Assembly: GCA_016214345.1 (NCBI GenBank)
Contig: JACROR010000020.1
Span: forward strand, 1-33,788
Direction: 5' to 3'
DNA: 33,788 bases
From: Candidatus Niyogiibacteriota bacterium
Lineage (GTDB): Bacteria > Patescibacteriota > Minisyncoccia > JACROR01
Shown: piece after piece, positions 1-7,457 of the stretch
Layout of the letters: every line of letters starts with the position of its first letter
Numbering within the stretch: the first letter of the stretch is position 1
Notes under the pieces: model-generated
The model's input: the letters and a program-made list of their open reading frames with translations, nothing else
Told to the model about the DNA's origin: nothing
Database searches by the model: none
Program-made: the position numbers and the translations under genes

Positions 1-1
1 T

Positions 2-421
2 CCGGAGACGACAAATTCTGCTACCGTATCTGCTTCGTCGGTTTTATCCATTGAAGGTATCACGGCATTCTTTAATTCCATGGGCGCGTCCATTTCCAAT
101 GGCATTGTGCAAGCCACGGAATTTATCGCAAATAAAGTCACATCAAAGAAAATTGTGACCAATGGACTGGAAATGACGGATTCCGTAACCGGCGATATTT
201 ATTGTGTGCGAATTTCCAACGGCGAATGGAACAAGTTTAAGGGCACTTGCGGGGAATTTATCTCCGAGCCTATGCCCGTCATAGAACCCGCGCCTGTTGC
301 GCCCACGCCAATTTTAGAGCCTGCGCCTACAGATATAGCCACAACCACGCCAACAGCAACTACCACCACAACGATCGAAACTCCGATTATTGATACCGCC
401 ACCACCACACCACAAATTTAA
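2..421 (+). CDS. C-terminal part of a surface-type protein (5' end outside window)
   Basis: The frame is open from the first bases of the window, so this is the 3' end of a longer gene; the ATG at 80 is probably internal. The visible part has a segment of alternating hydrophobic and polar residues (roughly the GASISNGIVQATEFIANKV region), then a stretch resembling the ends of large CPR surface or fibre proteins (TDSVTGDIYCVRISNGEW, with two Cys), and finally a low-complexity tail of about 45 residues made of Pro, Thr, Ala and Ile. Such Thr/Pro tails are common in exported, wall-exposed proteins, so an extracellular location is inferred. No catalytic motif is visible. The stop codon lies in an A+T-rich stretch of repeated TTTAAA units that continues into the intergenic space. 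The exact family is unknown. Confidence 0.6.
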   Translation, partial: PETTNSATVSASSVLSIEGITAFFNSMGASISNGIVQATEFIANKVTSKKIVTNGLEMTDSVTGDIYCVRISNGEWNKFKGTCGEFISEPMPVIEPAPVAPTPILEPAPTDIATTTPTATTTTTIETPIIDTATTTPQI

Positions 422-446
422 ATATTTAAAAATTTAAACAGAATTT

Positions 447-908
447 ATGGCTACAGTTAGAAAATTTGAAGACTTGCTTTGCTGGCAAAAATCCAGAGAA
501 CTAGTGAAAGCAACTTATGGCGCACTTAATAATTGCCGCGATAATGGCTTTAAGGACCAAATCCAGCGCGCCGCAGTTTCCGTGATGTCAAATATTGCTG
601 AAGGTTTTGAAAGCGGCACCAAACAAGAATTTTTAAACTATCTTTTTATAGCCAAAGGGTCGGCAGGAGAGGTGCGGGCGCAACTTTACGCGGCGCACGA
701 TATCGGTTATTTAAATATTGAAAAATTTAAATATTTAAACGGCTTGGCGACGGAATGTTCAAAATTGATTTCCAGTTTTGTAAAAGGATTAAAAACTTCA
801 AATTTTCAAGGACTGCAATACAAGGCCGCGCCCAAAGAAGATCCGATTAAAGAATTGACTCGCGAACGAAGTCCGGAATTGTTTAAAAAATTTTATCCAA
901 ACGGTTAA
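447..908 (+). CDS. Four-helix bundle protein (S23 / 23S rRNA intervening-sequence family)
   Basis: 153 residues, almost all helical by composition. The N-terminal pattern F-x-D-L-x-x-W-Q-K-S-R-E-L (7-19), the middle signature Q-I-Q-R-A-A-V-S-V-x-S-N-I-A-E-G-F-E (about 38-55) and the later KGSAGEVRAQLYAA (70-83) match the four-helix bundle family first seen as ORFs in 23S rRNA intervening sequences. Here the gene is free-standing and no rRNA is near, so the historical name says nothing about its job. Family members form small oligomers and their biochemical role is unsettled. The C-terminal 35 residues, rich in charged residues, extend beyond the usual about 120-residue core. It is followed after 35 nt by the glycosylase gene and may be co-transcribed. 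No Shine-Dalgarno is seen before the ATG. Confidence 0.85.
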   Translation: MATVRKFEDLLCWQKSRELVKATYGALNNCRDNGFKDQIQRAAVSVMSNIAEGFESGTKQEFLNYLFIAKGSAGEVRAQLYAAHDIGYLNIEKFKYLNGLATECSKLISSFVKGLKTSNFQGLQYKAAPKEDPIKELTRERSPELFKKFYPNG

Positions 909-943
909 CGATACAGGTTTAAATATTTAAAAGTTTAAATAAT

Positions 944-1588
944 ATGCGTTTAGGCAAAAAATTTTTTGAACAAAATACGCTCAAAGTGGCACGAGAATTG
1001 CTCGGCAAAACGCTGGCGCGCGAATGGCACGGAAAGAAGCTTCGCGGTGTTATTTGCGAAACCGAAGCCTATAAAGGATTTAACGACAAGGCATCGCACG
1101 CCTGCCTGTCCGGTAGGCAGGCATCGCGTGGAATAACGCCCAGAACCGCTCTCATGTTCGGCGAAGCGGGAAGAGCATATGTTTATATGATTTATGGAAC
1201 GCATCACTGCCTAAATATAGTTACGGAAAAAAACGGTTATCCGGCCGCCGTACTTATCCGCTCCATTCGGCTATCCGATAGCCGAAAAGAGATCAACGGA
1301 CCGGGAAGGGTTTGTAAATTTTTCCATATTGATAAAAAGCTTAATGGCGAGGATGTAATCAAAAGCCGCAAACTTTGGATAGAAGATGCGCAATCTAATT
1401 TAAAAATTACAAGATTTAAAAATTTAAAGATTTTCCGCCCAAGGCGCCTGCCTACCGAGCAAGCAGGGATCAGCCTCGGGCTGACAAAATTTAAAAGTTT
1501 AAAAATAAAAAGAGCGCCGAGAATAGGCGTTGATTACGCCGGTGAATGGAAAAACAAGCCATGGAGATTCTATGTCGCGAATATTTAA
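944..1588 (+). CDS. mpg: DNA-3-methyladenine glycosylase (AAG/MPG family) with palindrome insertions
   Basis: Base-excision repair enzyme removing alkylated purines. Family signatures are clear: ARELLGK near residue 17, ETEAYKG (about 40-46), KASHA, TPRTALMFGEAGRAYVYMIYG, HHCLNIV, then NGPGRVCKFF and the C-terminal APRIGVDYAGEWKNKPWRF. The ETEAY glutamate is the expected catalytic acid region. At 214 residues it is longer than most bacterial members (about 185-200), and the excess is explained by inserted palindromes: seven residues (CLSGRQA) split the conserved KASHA-SRGITPR loop, and about 26 residues containing LPTEQAG separate KIT from the KIKRAPRIG segment. A further 21-nt palindrome lies at 1266-1286. 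All keep the frame, so the protein is probably still made; whether it stays active is not known. The stop codon lies inside the second copy of the composite repeat. Confidence 0.9.
   Translation: MRLGKKFFEQNTLKVARELLGKTLAREWHGKKLRGVICETEAYKGFNDKASHACLSGRQASRGITPRTALMFGEAGRAYVYMIYGTHHCLNIVTEKNGYPAAVLIRSIRLSDSRKEINGPGRVCKFFHIDKKLNGEDVIKSRKLWIEDAQSNLKITRFKNLKIFRPRRLPTEQAGISLGLTKFKSLKIKRAPRIGVDYAGEWKNKPWRFYVANI
1101..1121. repeat. 21-nt palindromic element, in frame in mpg
   Basis: Arms CCTGCCT and AGGCAGG around the core GTCCGGT. Removing exactly 21 nt joins KASHA directly to SRGITPR, the normal family sequence, so the element is an in-frame insertion adding CLSGRQA. It is flanked by the direct repeat GGCATCGC at 1090-1097 and 1120-1127. 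Confidence 0.9.
1266..1286. repeat. 21-nt palindrome (TTCGGCTATC type) inside mpg
   Basis: Perfect inverted repeat of 10-nt arms (TTCGGCTATC and GATAGCCGAA) around a single C, encoding IRLSDSR. The same core is found before rmuC (5327-5349) and as arms near 27671-27711. Whether it is an insertion here cannot be told without a homologue alignment. Confidence 0.75.
1414..1483. repeat. Composite repeat, copy A, interrupted by a 21-nt palindromic element
   Basis: An A+T-rich segment (ATTTAAAAATTTAAAG), the hairpin TCCGCCCAAGGCG and the hairpin AGCCTCGGGCT. It matches copy B (1583-1631) at every position except for 21 extra nt at 1447-1467 (arms CCTGCCT and AGCAGG, core ACCGAGC, a variant of the element at 1101). 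The whole unit lies in frame inside the glycosylase gene. Confidence 0.9.
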
Positions 1589-1631
1589 AAATTTAAAGAT
1601 TTTCCGCCCAAGGCGGATCAGCCTCGGGCTG
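1583..1631. repeat. Composite repeat, copy B, uninterrupted
   Basis: 49 nt identical to copy A without its 21-nt insert. It begins at the end of the glycosylase gene, supplies its TAA stop, and fills the gap before the ATPase gene. It contains two consecutive hairpins, CCGCC-CAA-GGCGG (1604-1616) and AGCC-TCG-GGCT (1620-1630). Confidence 0.9.
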
Positions 1632-1644
1632 AAAAGTAATTAAG

Positions 1645-4359
1645 ATGGAAAATAATCTTTGGCACGCAAAAAACCCGAAAGAAATAGCGGCACAATTCCA
1701 TTCCGATCTCAAAAACGGATTGTCTTTTGAGCAGTACAAAAATTTCCTGAAATTATACGGCCCGAACACAATCGAAAAGAAAAAGCGATTTTGGCTGGCC
1801 GATCTCCTGTGGCATCAAATAAAAAGCCCGTTGGTTTTTATTTTGATTTTTGCGGGTATTGTAGCGATAATGCTTCGTGAATGGTCAGATGCCGCGGTCA
1901 TAGGCATAACTTTAATAATAAATACCGCGGTAGGCGCGCTTCAAGAAGGCAGGGCGGATAAGGCGTTTGATAAATTAAAAGATTTGGTAAGACGGCGCTC
2001 TATCGTGATGCGCGAAGGAAAAGAAATGGAAGTTGACTCCGAGACGCTCGTTCCGGGCGACATTATAATAGTAAGAGCGGGGGATCGCGCCGGCGCGGAC
2101 GCGAGAATCATTGAATCTAAAACTTTGTCCGCCAATGAATCCGAACTTACCGGCGAATGGATGCCATCGGAAAAACACGCAAACATGGTAGCGGAAACTA
2201 TGCGCATAACCGAAAGGACAAATATGCTATGGATGGGCACCACCATGACAGAAGGGTGGGGCAAAGCGATCGTTGTTAATACCGCGAAATACACGGAGCT
2301 TGGCAAAATAGCGGCTTCTTTGGAAGAAACTGAGGCATTACCCGCGCCTTTTCAAAAAGGTATTAAACGATTGGCGCATTATATCGCCGCCATCATTGTT
2401 GTAGCATCTATTATTATTTTCGCCGTCGGCACTATGAAAGGGCAAAACATATCGCAAATGTTTTTAGTCGCCGTGGCAATATCGGTCGCGGCCATACCGG
2501 AAGGACTTCCCATAGCCACCACGGTCATATTGGCGATCGGAATGGGGCGCGTGTTAAAAAGAGGAGGTTTGATACGCAGTTTGGCGGCTACTGAAACATT
2601 AGGGTCAACCAGCATAATATTGACCGACAAAACCGGAACCCTTACCCGCGCGGAAATGGAAGTGTCGGACATAATAACGCCGGAAGAAATTTTGCGGTCT
2701 AAACGCCCGGAAGAAAACGAACTTCTGCCATCCAAATTATACGCCTTGGAAATCGGCATATTATCCGCCGACGCCTTCATAGAAAATCCTGAAGCGGAAT
2801 TAAAAAATTGGATAATACGCGGCAAGCCTACGGAAACCGCCTTGTTGCGGGCAGGTATTCACGCGGGCCTTCATCCGGCAGAGATCATAAAACGCGATCC
2901 GCGGCTGGATTTTTTGCCTTTTGACGCGGAACGAAGATTGGCGGCATCTCTCAATAAAATAGAAAAAGGATCGCAACTTTCCGCGGCGGGCGCTCCGGAA
3001 AAAATTTTAAATATCTGCGCCCGCGTAAAAATTGGCAATAAAATTTTTCAATTAAGCGGCAAAATGCGCGAACAATTGGTCCATGCCTATCAAAAAGCAA
3101 CCGGCGGAGGATCGCGCGTTTTAGGGTTGGCTTACAAAACAAATCATTGGAAAGCAATGTTCGGCAAAACCGATAAAACGGATGCCGGAGAAGATCTTTT
3201 GGGAGGCGATTTTATTTTTGTGGGATTCGTGCTGCTTCACGATCCTCTGCGAAAAGACGCCAAATACGCGATAAATGAAGCCGGGAAAGCGGGACTTCGT
3301 CCCATCATGATGACCGGAGACCATCCTGCCACCGCGTTTGCCGTAGCGGAACAGGTGGGATTGATAGATACGGACAACCGTCATGACGCGAAAGATGACA
3401 GGATCATGGACGGAGAAAGATTGGAAAAAATGAACTCCGACGATCTGGAAAAAATAATAGACAAAATTGATGTTTACGCGCGGGTCCTGCCGCATCAAAA
3501 ACTGAAAATAGTGGAAGCGTGGCAAAGAAGAGGAGAAGTGGTGGCGATGACCGGAGACGGAGTGAACGACGCGCCGGCGCTCAAACGCGCGGACATAGGC
3601 ATAGCGCTGGGATCCGGAACGGATGTGGCCAAAGAGGCGGCTGATCTGGTGCTTTTAAGCAATAGTTTCAGCGTAATAATCGCGGCCATAGAAGGGGGTA
3701 GGGTTATCGTGGATAATTTAAGAAAGGTGGTAACTTTTCTTTTGAGCACGGGCTTCACGGAAATTATTTTGATAGGCGGCGCGCTTATGGTGGGATTGCC
3801 TTTGCCGGTGCTTCCCGCGCAAATTCTCTGGGCGAATCTGATTGAAGAGGGTTTTATGAATTTCGCTTTCGCGTTTGAACCGAAAGAAGATGACGTCATG
3901 GAACGCGACCCCCGCGCCCATTCGTCGCGGAAAATTCTTACGCGGGAGATGATGTGGATCATTTTCGGCATAGGCATGATCACTAATTTCTTTTTGTTCA
4001 TATTGTTTACCGCGCTCATTTATTTGGAATATCCCATACAAGAGATCCGCACCATGATGTTCGCGGGCCTCGTCATAGACGCCATTTTTTTCGTTTATCC
4101 GCTAAAAAATTTACACGAACCTCTATGGAAAATAAATTTATTTTCCAATCCTTATCTGTTGATAGCCAACGCGGCGAGCATCATACTTTTGGCATTAGCG
4201 TTAACTTTCCCACCGTTACAGCGCCTGCTTTCGTTAGTTCCCATAACTATGGGAGAGCTTTCGGTAATACTTGGTTTAGGTGTTCTTGATCTGATAGCGC
4301 TTGAAACGGCGAAGTTTTATTTTATAACAAAGGAGGAAAAACGGCTAAAAATTGTATAA
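1645..4359 (+). CDS. P2-type Ca2+-transporting ATPase
   Basis: 904-residue P-type ATPase. In order: N-terminal cation ATPase domain (1-60), first membrane pair (about 58-100), actuator domain with TGE (169-171), TM3-4 with the ion-binding PEGLP (285-289), phosphorylation motif DKTGTLT with acceptor Asp328, nucleotide domain, hinge TGDGVNDAP (636-644), and six C-terminal membrane helices. PEGLP in TM4, Glu706 in TM5 and NLIEEG (731-736) in TM6 place it with IIA (SERCA/PMR1-like) calcium pumps. Where SERCA has Thr-Asp after Asn-Leu-Val, this protein has Glu-Glu, so site geometry may differ, and Mn2+ or another divalent ion is possible. It probably exports Ca2+ across the single membrane. The antiporter gene starts 9 nt downstream, suggesting a joint Ca2+ module. 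The ATG at 1645 has only a weak upstream purine stretch. Confidence 0.93.
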   Translation: MENNLWHAKNPKEIAAQFHSDLKNGLSFEQYKNFLKLYGPNTIEKKKRFWLADLLWHQIKSPLVFILIFAGIVAIMLREWSDAAVIGITLIINTAVGALQEGRADKAFDKLKDLVRRRSIVMREGKEMEVDSETLVPGDIIIVRAGDRAGADARIIESKTLSANESELTGEWMPSEKHANMVAETMRITERTNMLWMGTTMTEGWGKAIVVNTAKYTELGKIAASLEETEALPAPFQKGIKRLAHYIAAIIVVASIIIFAVGTMKGQNISQMFLVAVAISVAAIPEGLPIATTVILAIGMGRVLKRGGLIRSLAATETLGSTSIILTDKTGTLTRAEMEVSDIITPEEILRSKRPEENELLPSKLYALEIGILSADAFIENPEAELKNWIIRGKPTETALLRAGIHAGLHPAEIIKRDPRLDFLPFDAERRLAASLNKIEKGSQLSAAGAPEKILNICARVKIGNKIFQLSGKMREQLVHAYQKATGGGSRVLGLAYKTNHWKAMFGKTDKTDAGEDLLGGDFIFVGFVLLHDPLRKDAKYAINEAGKAGLRPIMMTGDHPATAFAVAEQVGLIDTDNRHDAKDDRIMDGERLEKMNSDDLEKIIDKIDVYARVLPHQKLKIVEAWQRRGEVVAMTGDGVNDAPALKRADIGIALGSGTDVAKEAADLVLLSNSFSVIIAAIEGGRVIVDNLRKVVTFLLSTGFTEIILIGGALMVGLPLPVLPAQILWANLIEEGFMNFAFAFEPKEDDVMERDPRAHSSRKILTREMMWIIFGIGMITNFFLFILFTALIYLEYPIQEIRTMMFAGLVIDAIFFVYPLKNLHEPLWKINLFSNPYLLIANAASIILLALALTFPPLQRLLSLVPITMGELSVILGLGVLDLIALETAKFYFITKEEKRLKIV

Positions 4360-4368
4360 TTTCAAAAC

Positions 4369-5322
4369 ATGTTTATAGCATTAACCGCATTTTTAATATC
4401 TTTTCTTTTGTTGGCCAAACCAGGAACATTGCTGGTCCGTTCTGCCACTTATTTGGCGCGTTTTTTCCATCTGTCCGAATACAGCATCGCCTTTATTTTT
4501 ATGAGTATCGGCACTTCGATGCCGGAATTTTTTGTAGGCATTTCTTCCGCCATAAGCGGCACATCCGCGCTTTCTTTGGGAAATATCATGGGGGCCAATT
4601 TTATAAACATGACTTTAGTGCTGGCGGCAACTGCCTTAATAGCGGGTGAAGTAACCATTGACGGAGCATTGTCCAAACAAAACTTCTGGTTAGTGGCGGT
4701 GCTCGCTTTTTTACCTCCGTTGCTCGCGTATGACGGTATAATTTCACGGGGAGACGGCGTGGTGCTTTTGGCATCATTTGGCATTTATATGTGGAAAGTG
4801 GTGGGCGAGAAAGAATATTTTACCAAAACACTTAACAATATAACAACGGAGAAAAATTTTGCGCAAAACGCTCTTGCCAGTTTATCAAAATTTTTTATAG
4901 CGATTAGCCTGTTGCTTTTAAGTTCGGCCTTAGTGGTATGGTCCGGCACGGCATTGGCGCGCGACCTCTCTTTCAATCTATTGTCTTTCGGCGTGTTGTT
5001 CGTGGCGATTGGTACCACATTGCCGGAAATCGCGCTCGGAATAAGAGCGGCTATGCTCGGTCACGCGTCCATGAGTATGGGCAATATCTTGGGTTCCGTG
5101 TCTTTTAACGCGGCATTTATAACCGGAGCGGTAAGCATCATAAGGCCAATACCGGTAGCGGCAGGAGCGCATCTGGCGCTTATCTCCGCGGCGTTGCTCG
5201 CGGCCTTTATTTTGTTTAATATATTCATATACGTAAATAGCTCCGTATCGCGAAAGGAGGCATGGTGGCTTGTCGGATTATACGCCGCTTTTTTTGCAAC
5301 AGAAATGTTTTATCTGAATTAA
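4369..5322 (+). CDS. Na+/Ca2+ exchanger family (CaCA) membrane antiporter
   Basis: 317 residues, about ten hydrophobic segments, with the two inverted alpha repeats of the CaCA superfamily: SIGTSMPEFFVGISSA followed by SLGNIMGANF (about residues 46-77), and AIGTTLPEIALGIRAA followed by SMGNILGSVSFNAAF (about 215-250). The acidic residue in each G-T-x-x-P-E motif and the Asn of the G-N-I-x-G motif are the known ion ligands. The family exchanges Ca2+ for Na+, H+ or K+. It directly follows the Ca2+ ATPase, so both probably lower cytoplasmic Ca2+. A TATAAT hexamer (4355-4360) overlaps the ATPase stop codon and lies 8 nt before the ATG; with no Shine-Dalgarno nearby, a leaderless internal transcript is possible in addition to read-through from the ATPase. 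Confidence 0.88.
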   Translation: MFIALTAFLISFLLLAKPGTLLVRSATYLARFFHLSEYSIAFIFMSIGTSMPEFFVGISSAISGTSALSLGNIMGANFINMTLVLAATALIAGEVTIDGALSKQNFWLVAVLAFLPPLLAYDGIISRGDGVVLLASFGIYMWKVVGEKEYFTKTLNNITTEKNFAQNALASLSKFFIAISLLLLSSALVVWSGTALARDLSFNLLSFGVLFVAIGTTLPEIALGIRAAMLGHASMSMGNILGSVSFNAAFITGAVSIIRPIPVAAGAHLALISAALLAAFILFNIFIYVNSSVSRKEAWWLVGLYAAFFATEMFYLN

Positions 5323-5326
5323 CGCT

Positions 5327-5349
5327 ACCTGGCTATCGGATAGCCAGGT
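5327..5349. repeat. 23-nt perfect palindrome just before rmuC
   Basis: 11-nt arms ACCTGGCTATC and GATAGCCAGGT around one G. The right arm includes AGGT of the only Shine-Dalgarno-like stretch (AGGTG, 5346-5350) in front of the rmuC ATG at 5356, so the hairpin could mask it. Confidence 0.8.
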
Positions 5350-5355
5350 GAAAAC

Positions 5356-6408
5356 ATGAATTATATATTTTTAGCGGTAATAATAGTGGGCGTGGGGATT
5401 ATTGCGATGGCAGCGATGTTTATTTATTTTTCTCGCAACAAAGATAACAAGGATGGCAAAGAAAATCAAGCGCTTTTGATGCTCCAAAATCAACTAACTG
5501 AAATTACGCGGACACTGGATATAAAATTGGGGGAGTCCACCAAGGCGATGCAGGGACAATTCGGAGAATCGGCAAAAATCATACGCGATGTAACCGAGCG
5601 GCTCGCCAAATTTGAAGAAACCAACCGGCAAGTGGTCAATTTTGCCGAACAATTGCAATCGCTCCAAGACATTTTACAAAATCCCAAACAACGCGGCGTT
5701 CTGGGAGAATATTATCTGGAAACGGTTTTGAAAAATGTTTTACCGCCCGGACGATTTCAGATGCAATATAAATTTGCCGATGGCGAAATAGTGGACGCGG
5801 TGATTTTTTTGGATCAAGATAAAGTTTTGCCGATTGACTCCAAATTTTCGCTGGAAAATTACAACCGTATTTTGGGAGAACATGACAAAACCGAACGCGA
5901 ACGGCTGGAAAAAGTTTTCAAACAAGACCTGAAAAACCGCATTGATGAAACTTCAAAATATATACGGCCCAAAGAGGGAACCATGGATTTCGCTTTTATG
6001 TTCATACCCTCCGAAGCGATATATTATGACTTGTTGATAAATCAGGTGGGCGCGGTTAAAAGCAACACTCGCGACCTCATAGAATACGCTTTCGGGCAAA
6101 AACACGTGATAATAGTGTCTCCGACCTCGTTTATGGCTTATTTACAAACGGTATTACAGGGATTGCGAGCTTTGAAAATAGAAGAATCCGCCAAAGAAAT
6201 ACGAAAAAGGGTGGAAGAATTGGTTAGACATCTTAGCAGCTATGAGCAATTCATGACGCGGCTGGGCGGCAATCTGGGAGCGGCGGTCAACACTTATAAC
6301 GCTTCTTATAAAGAATTCGCCAAGATAGACAAGGATGTTTTGCGCATAACCGGAAAAGGCATGGATACTGAAGTAAAACAACTGGACAGGCCTGAAGAAA
6401 TAAGCTAA
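5356..6408 (+). CDS. rmuC: DNA recombination protein RmuC
   Basis: 350 residues: an N-terminal membrane anchor (about 3-25, IFLAVIIVGVGIIAMAAMFIYF), a charged coiled-coil linker (about 35-115), then the RmuC domain. Recognisable are PKQRGVLGEYYLETVLKNVLPPG (about 113-135), the core VLPIDSKFSLENY (about 156-168) and DFAFMFIPSEAIYYDLL. RmuC proteins limit rearrangements at inverted repeats and have a restriction-nuclease-like core; the mechanism is not settled. That link to inverted repeats is notable in a palindrome-rich genome, though this is only an association. It stands 33 nt after the antiporter gene and 26 nt before bL21 and is probably co-transcribed with them. Confidence 0.93.
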   Translation: MNYIFLAVIIVGVGIIAMAAMFIYFSRNKDNKDGKENQALLMLQNQLTEITRTLDIKLGESTKAMQGQFGESAKIIRDVTERLAKFEETNRQVVNFAEQLQSLQDILQNPKQRGVLGEYYLETVLKNVLPPGRFQMQYKFADGEIVDAVIFLDQDKVLPIDSKFSLENYNRILGEHDKTERERLEKVFKQDLKNRIDETSKYIRPKEGTMDFAFMFIPSEAIYYDLLINQVGAVKSNTRDLIEYAFGQKHVIIVSPTSFMAYLQTVLQGLRALKIEESAKEIRKRVEELVRHLSSYEQFMTRLGGNLGAAVNTYNASYKEFAKIDKDVLRITGKGMDTEVKQLDRPEEIS

Positions 6409-6434
6409 TATATATTTCATTAACGTAATTGATC

Positions 6435-6809
6435 ATGGAAAAGAAAACCAGCACAAAAAAAGCGCCGACTGCCGCGAAACCGGTAAAAACGGAAGACTTT
6501 TTCGCTATCGTGGAAACGGGCGGCAAACAATACTTAGTTCAGCCTGGAACCACATTGAAAGTGGAAAAATTGCCCCCGCCAATGAAGGGAGGGGAAATTA
6601 AATTTGATAAAGTATTGCTTATAAAAAATGCCAAAGGAGTCCAGCTCGGCCATCCGTATATAGACGGCGCCGCGGTTATGGTCACCTGGCAGGGAGACGG
6701 CAGAAATAAAAAAGTGATGGTATTCAGATACCATTCCAAGACGAGATATAGAAAAAATAAAGGCCATAGGCAGGCCTTCACGAAAGTTACGGTGAATGAT
6801 CTAAGATAA
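6435..6809 (+). CDS. rplU: 50S ribosomal protein bL21
   Basis: 124 residues from the ATG at 6435 (a TTG two codons earlier is less likely). The core matches bL21: FFAIVETGGKQYLVQPG, LKVEKLPP, FDKVLLI, HPYIDGAAV and the C-terminal FRYHSKTRYRKNKGHRQ with its basic rRNA-contacting patch. A Lys/Thr/Pro-rich extension of about 22 residues precedes the usual start (Y/F-A-I-V-E-T-G-G), presumably disordered. bL21 normally neighbours bL27; here bL27 lies 5.3 kb away on the other strand. The stop codon abuts the end of recR, which converges on it without any spacer, and no terminator hairpin is seen. Confidence 0.95.
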   Translation: MEKKTSTKKAPTAAKPVKTEDFFAIVETGGKQYLVQPGTTLKVEKLPPPMKGGEIKFDKVLLIKNAKGVQLGHPYIDGAAVMVTWQGDGRNKKVMVFRYHSKTRYRKNKGHRQAFTKVTVNDLR

Positions 6810-7457
6810 TTATTTGCGGTTTTTCAAGGCATTATCCAAAGTAGACCGATCGGAAAATTCCAAATATGATCCAGTGGATAATCCGCGTCCCAAGCGGGTT
6901 ATTTTAATTTTTCCCGACTCCGTAAAATTTTCCAAAATCTTTTCCACGTAAGCCGCAACCGCGTCTCCTTCGTTGGTGGCCGAGGTGGCGAGAATCACTT
7001 CTTTTATGGTTTTGGATCTTTTTATCCGATCATGAAGTTCTTTAAGGCGGACCTTGTCCGTCTCCGATTGAAAAGGAAGCGCGATTTCCCCCAGAACATG
7101 AAATAGCCCGCTATAGACTCCCAATTTTTCTATATTTTCCAGATCCACGTCTTTTTCCGCGATTAAAATGGCGGGGGAGTCGGCGTGAGTGGCGCACGCT
7201 ACGCAAACAGCGCCTGCCTGTCCGGTAGGCAGACCTGCCTGTCCGGTAGGCAGGCCAGCTTCTTTTCCTTCAAACGCGCGGAAACATTCGGGACATCGTC
7301 TTGCCAGCTTTTTCATTTCTAAAAAAGCTCCGGCGAATTCTTCCAAAATTTCCGGTTTTTCATCCACCAGGGAATATACGAAACGGCGCGCCTGCCGCGG
7401 ACCTATGCCGGGCAAACGTTCAAAAAGCAAAGATAATTTTTTAAGCGCGTCATGCAT
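6810..7457 (-). CDS. recR: Recombination protein RecR with a 14-residue insertion in its zinc finger
   Basis: Recombination mediator acting with RecO (and RecF) in gap repair. From ATG 7457 the protein has 215 residues: the HhH region (LFERLPGIGPRQARRFVYSL, about 11-30), a four-Cys zinc finger (Cys55, Cys58, Cys85, Cys88), a Toprim domain (ILIAEKDVDLENIEK onward, with HVLGE) and the C-terminal TRLGRGLSTGSYLEFSD. The usual length is about 195-200; the excess is the repeated LPTGQAG encoded by two tandem palindromic elements between the two Cys pairs. The loop lies outside the metal ligands, so the fold may survive. The start overlaps the dnaB stop by 8 nt (ATGCATGA), implying translational coupling. 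Confidence 0.94.
   Translation of the reverse strand: MHDALKKLSLLFERLPGIGPRQARRFVYSLVDEKPEILEEFAGAFLEMKKLARRCPECFRAFEGKEAGLPTGQAGLPTGQAGAVCVACATHADSPAILIAEKDVDLENIEKLGVYSGLFHVLGEIALPFQSETDKVRLKELHDRIKRSKTIKEVILATSATNEGDAVAAYVEKILENFTESGKIKITRLGRGLSTGSYLEFSDRSTLDNALKNRK
7213..7254. repeat. Two head-to-tail 21-nt palindromic elements in recR
   Basis: Copy 1 is 7213-7233 (last base A instead of G), copy 2 is 7234-7254; both otherwise equal the element at 1101-1121. They sit directly side by side without spacer and encode LPTGQAG twice on the minus strand. Confidence 0.93.

Noticed and set aside
447-908. 23S rRNA intervening sequence
   Set aside because: Only the protein family name suggests it; no rRNA sequence surrounds the gene.
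7213-7254. CRISPR array
   Set aside because: The two repeats are contiguous without spacers and lie in an intact reading frame; no array or cas gene is in the window.
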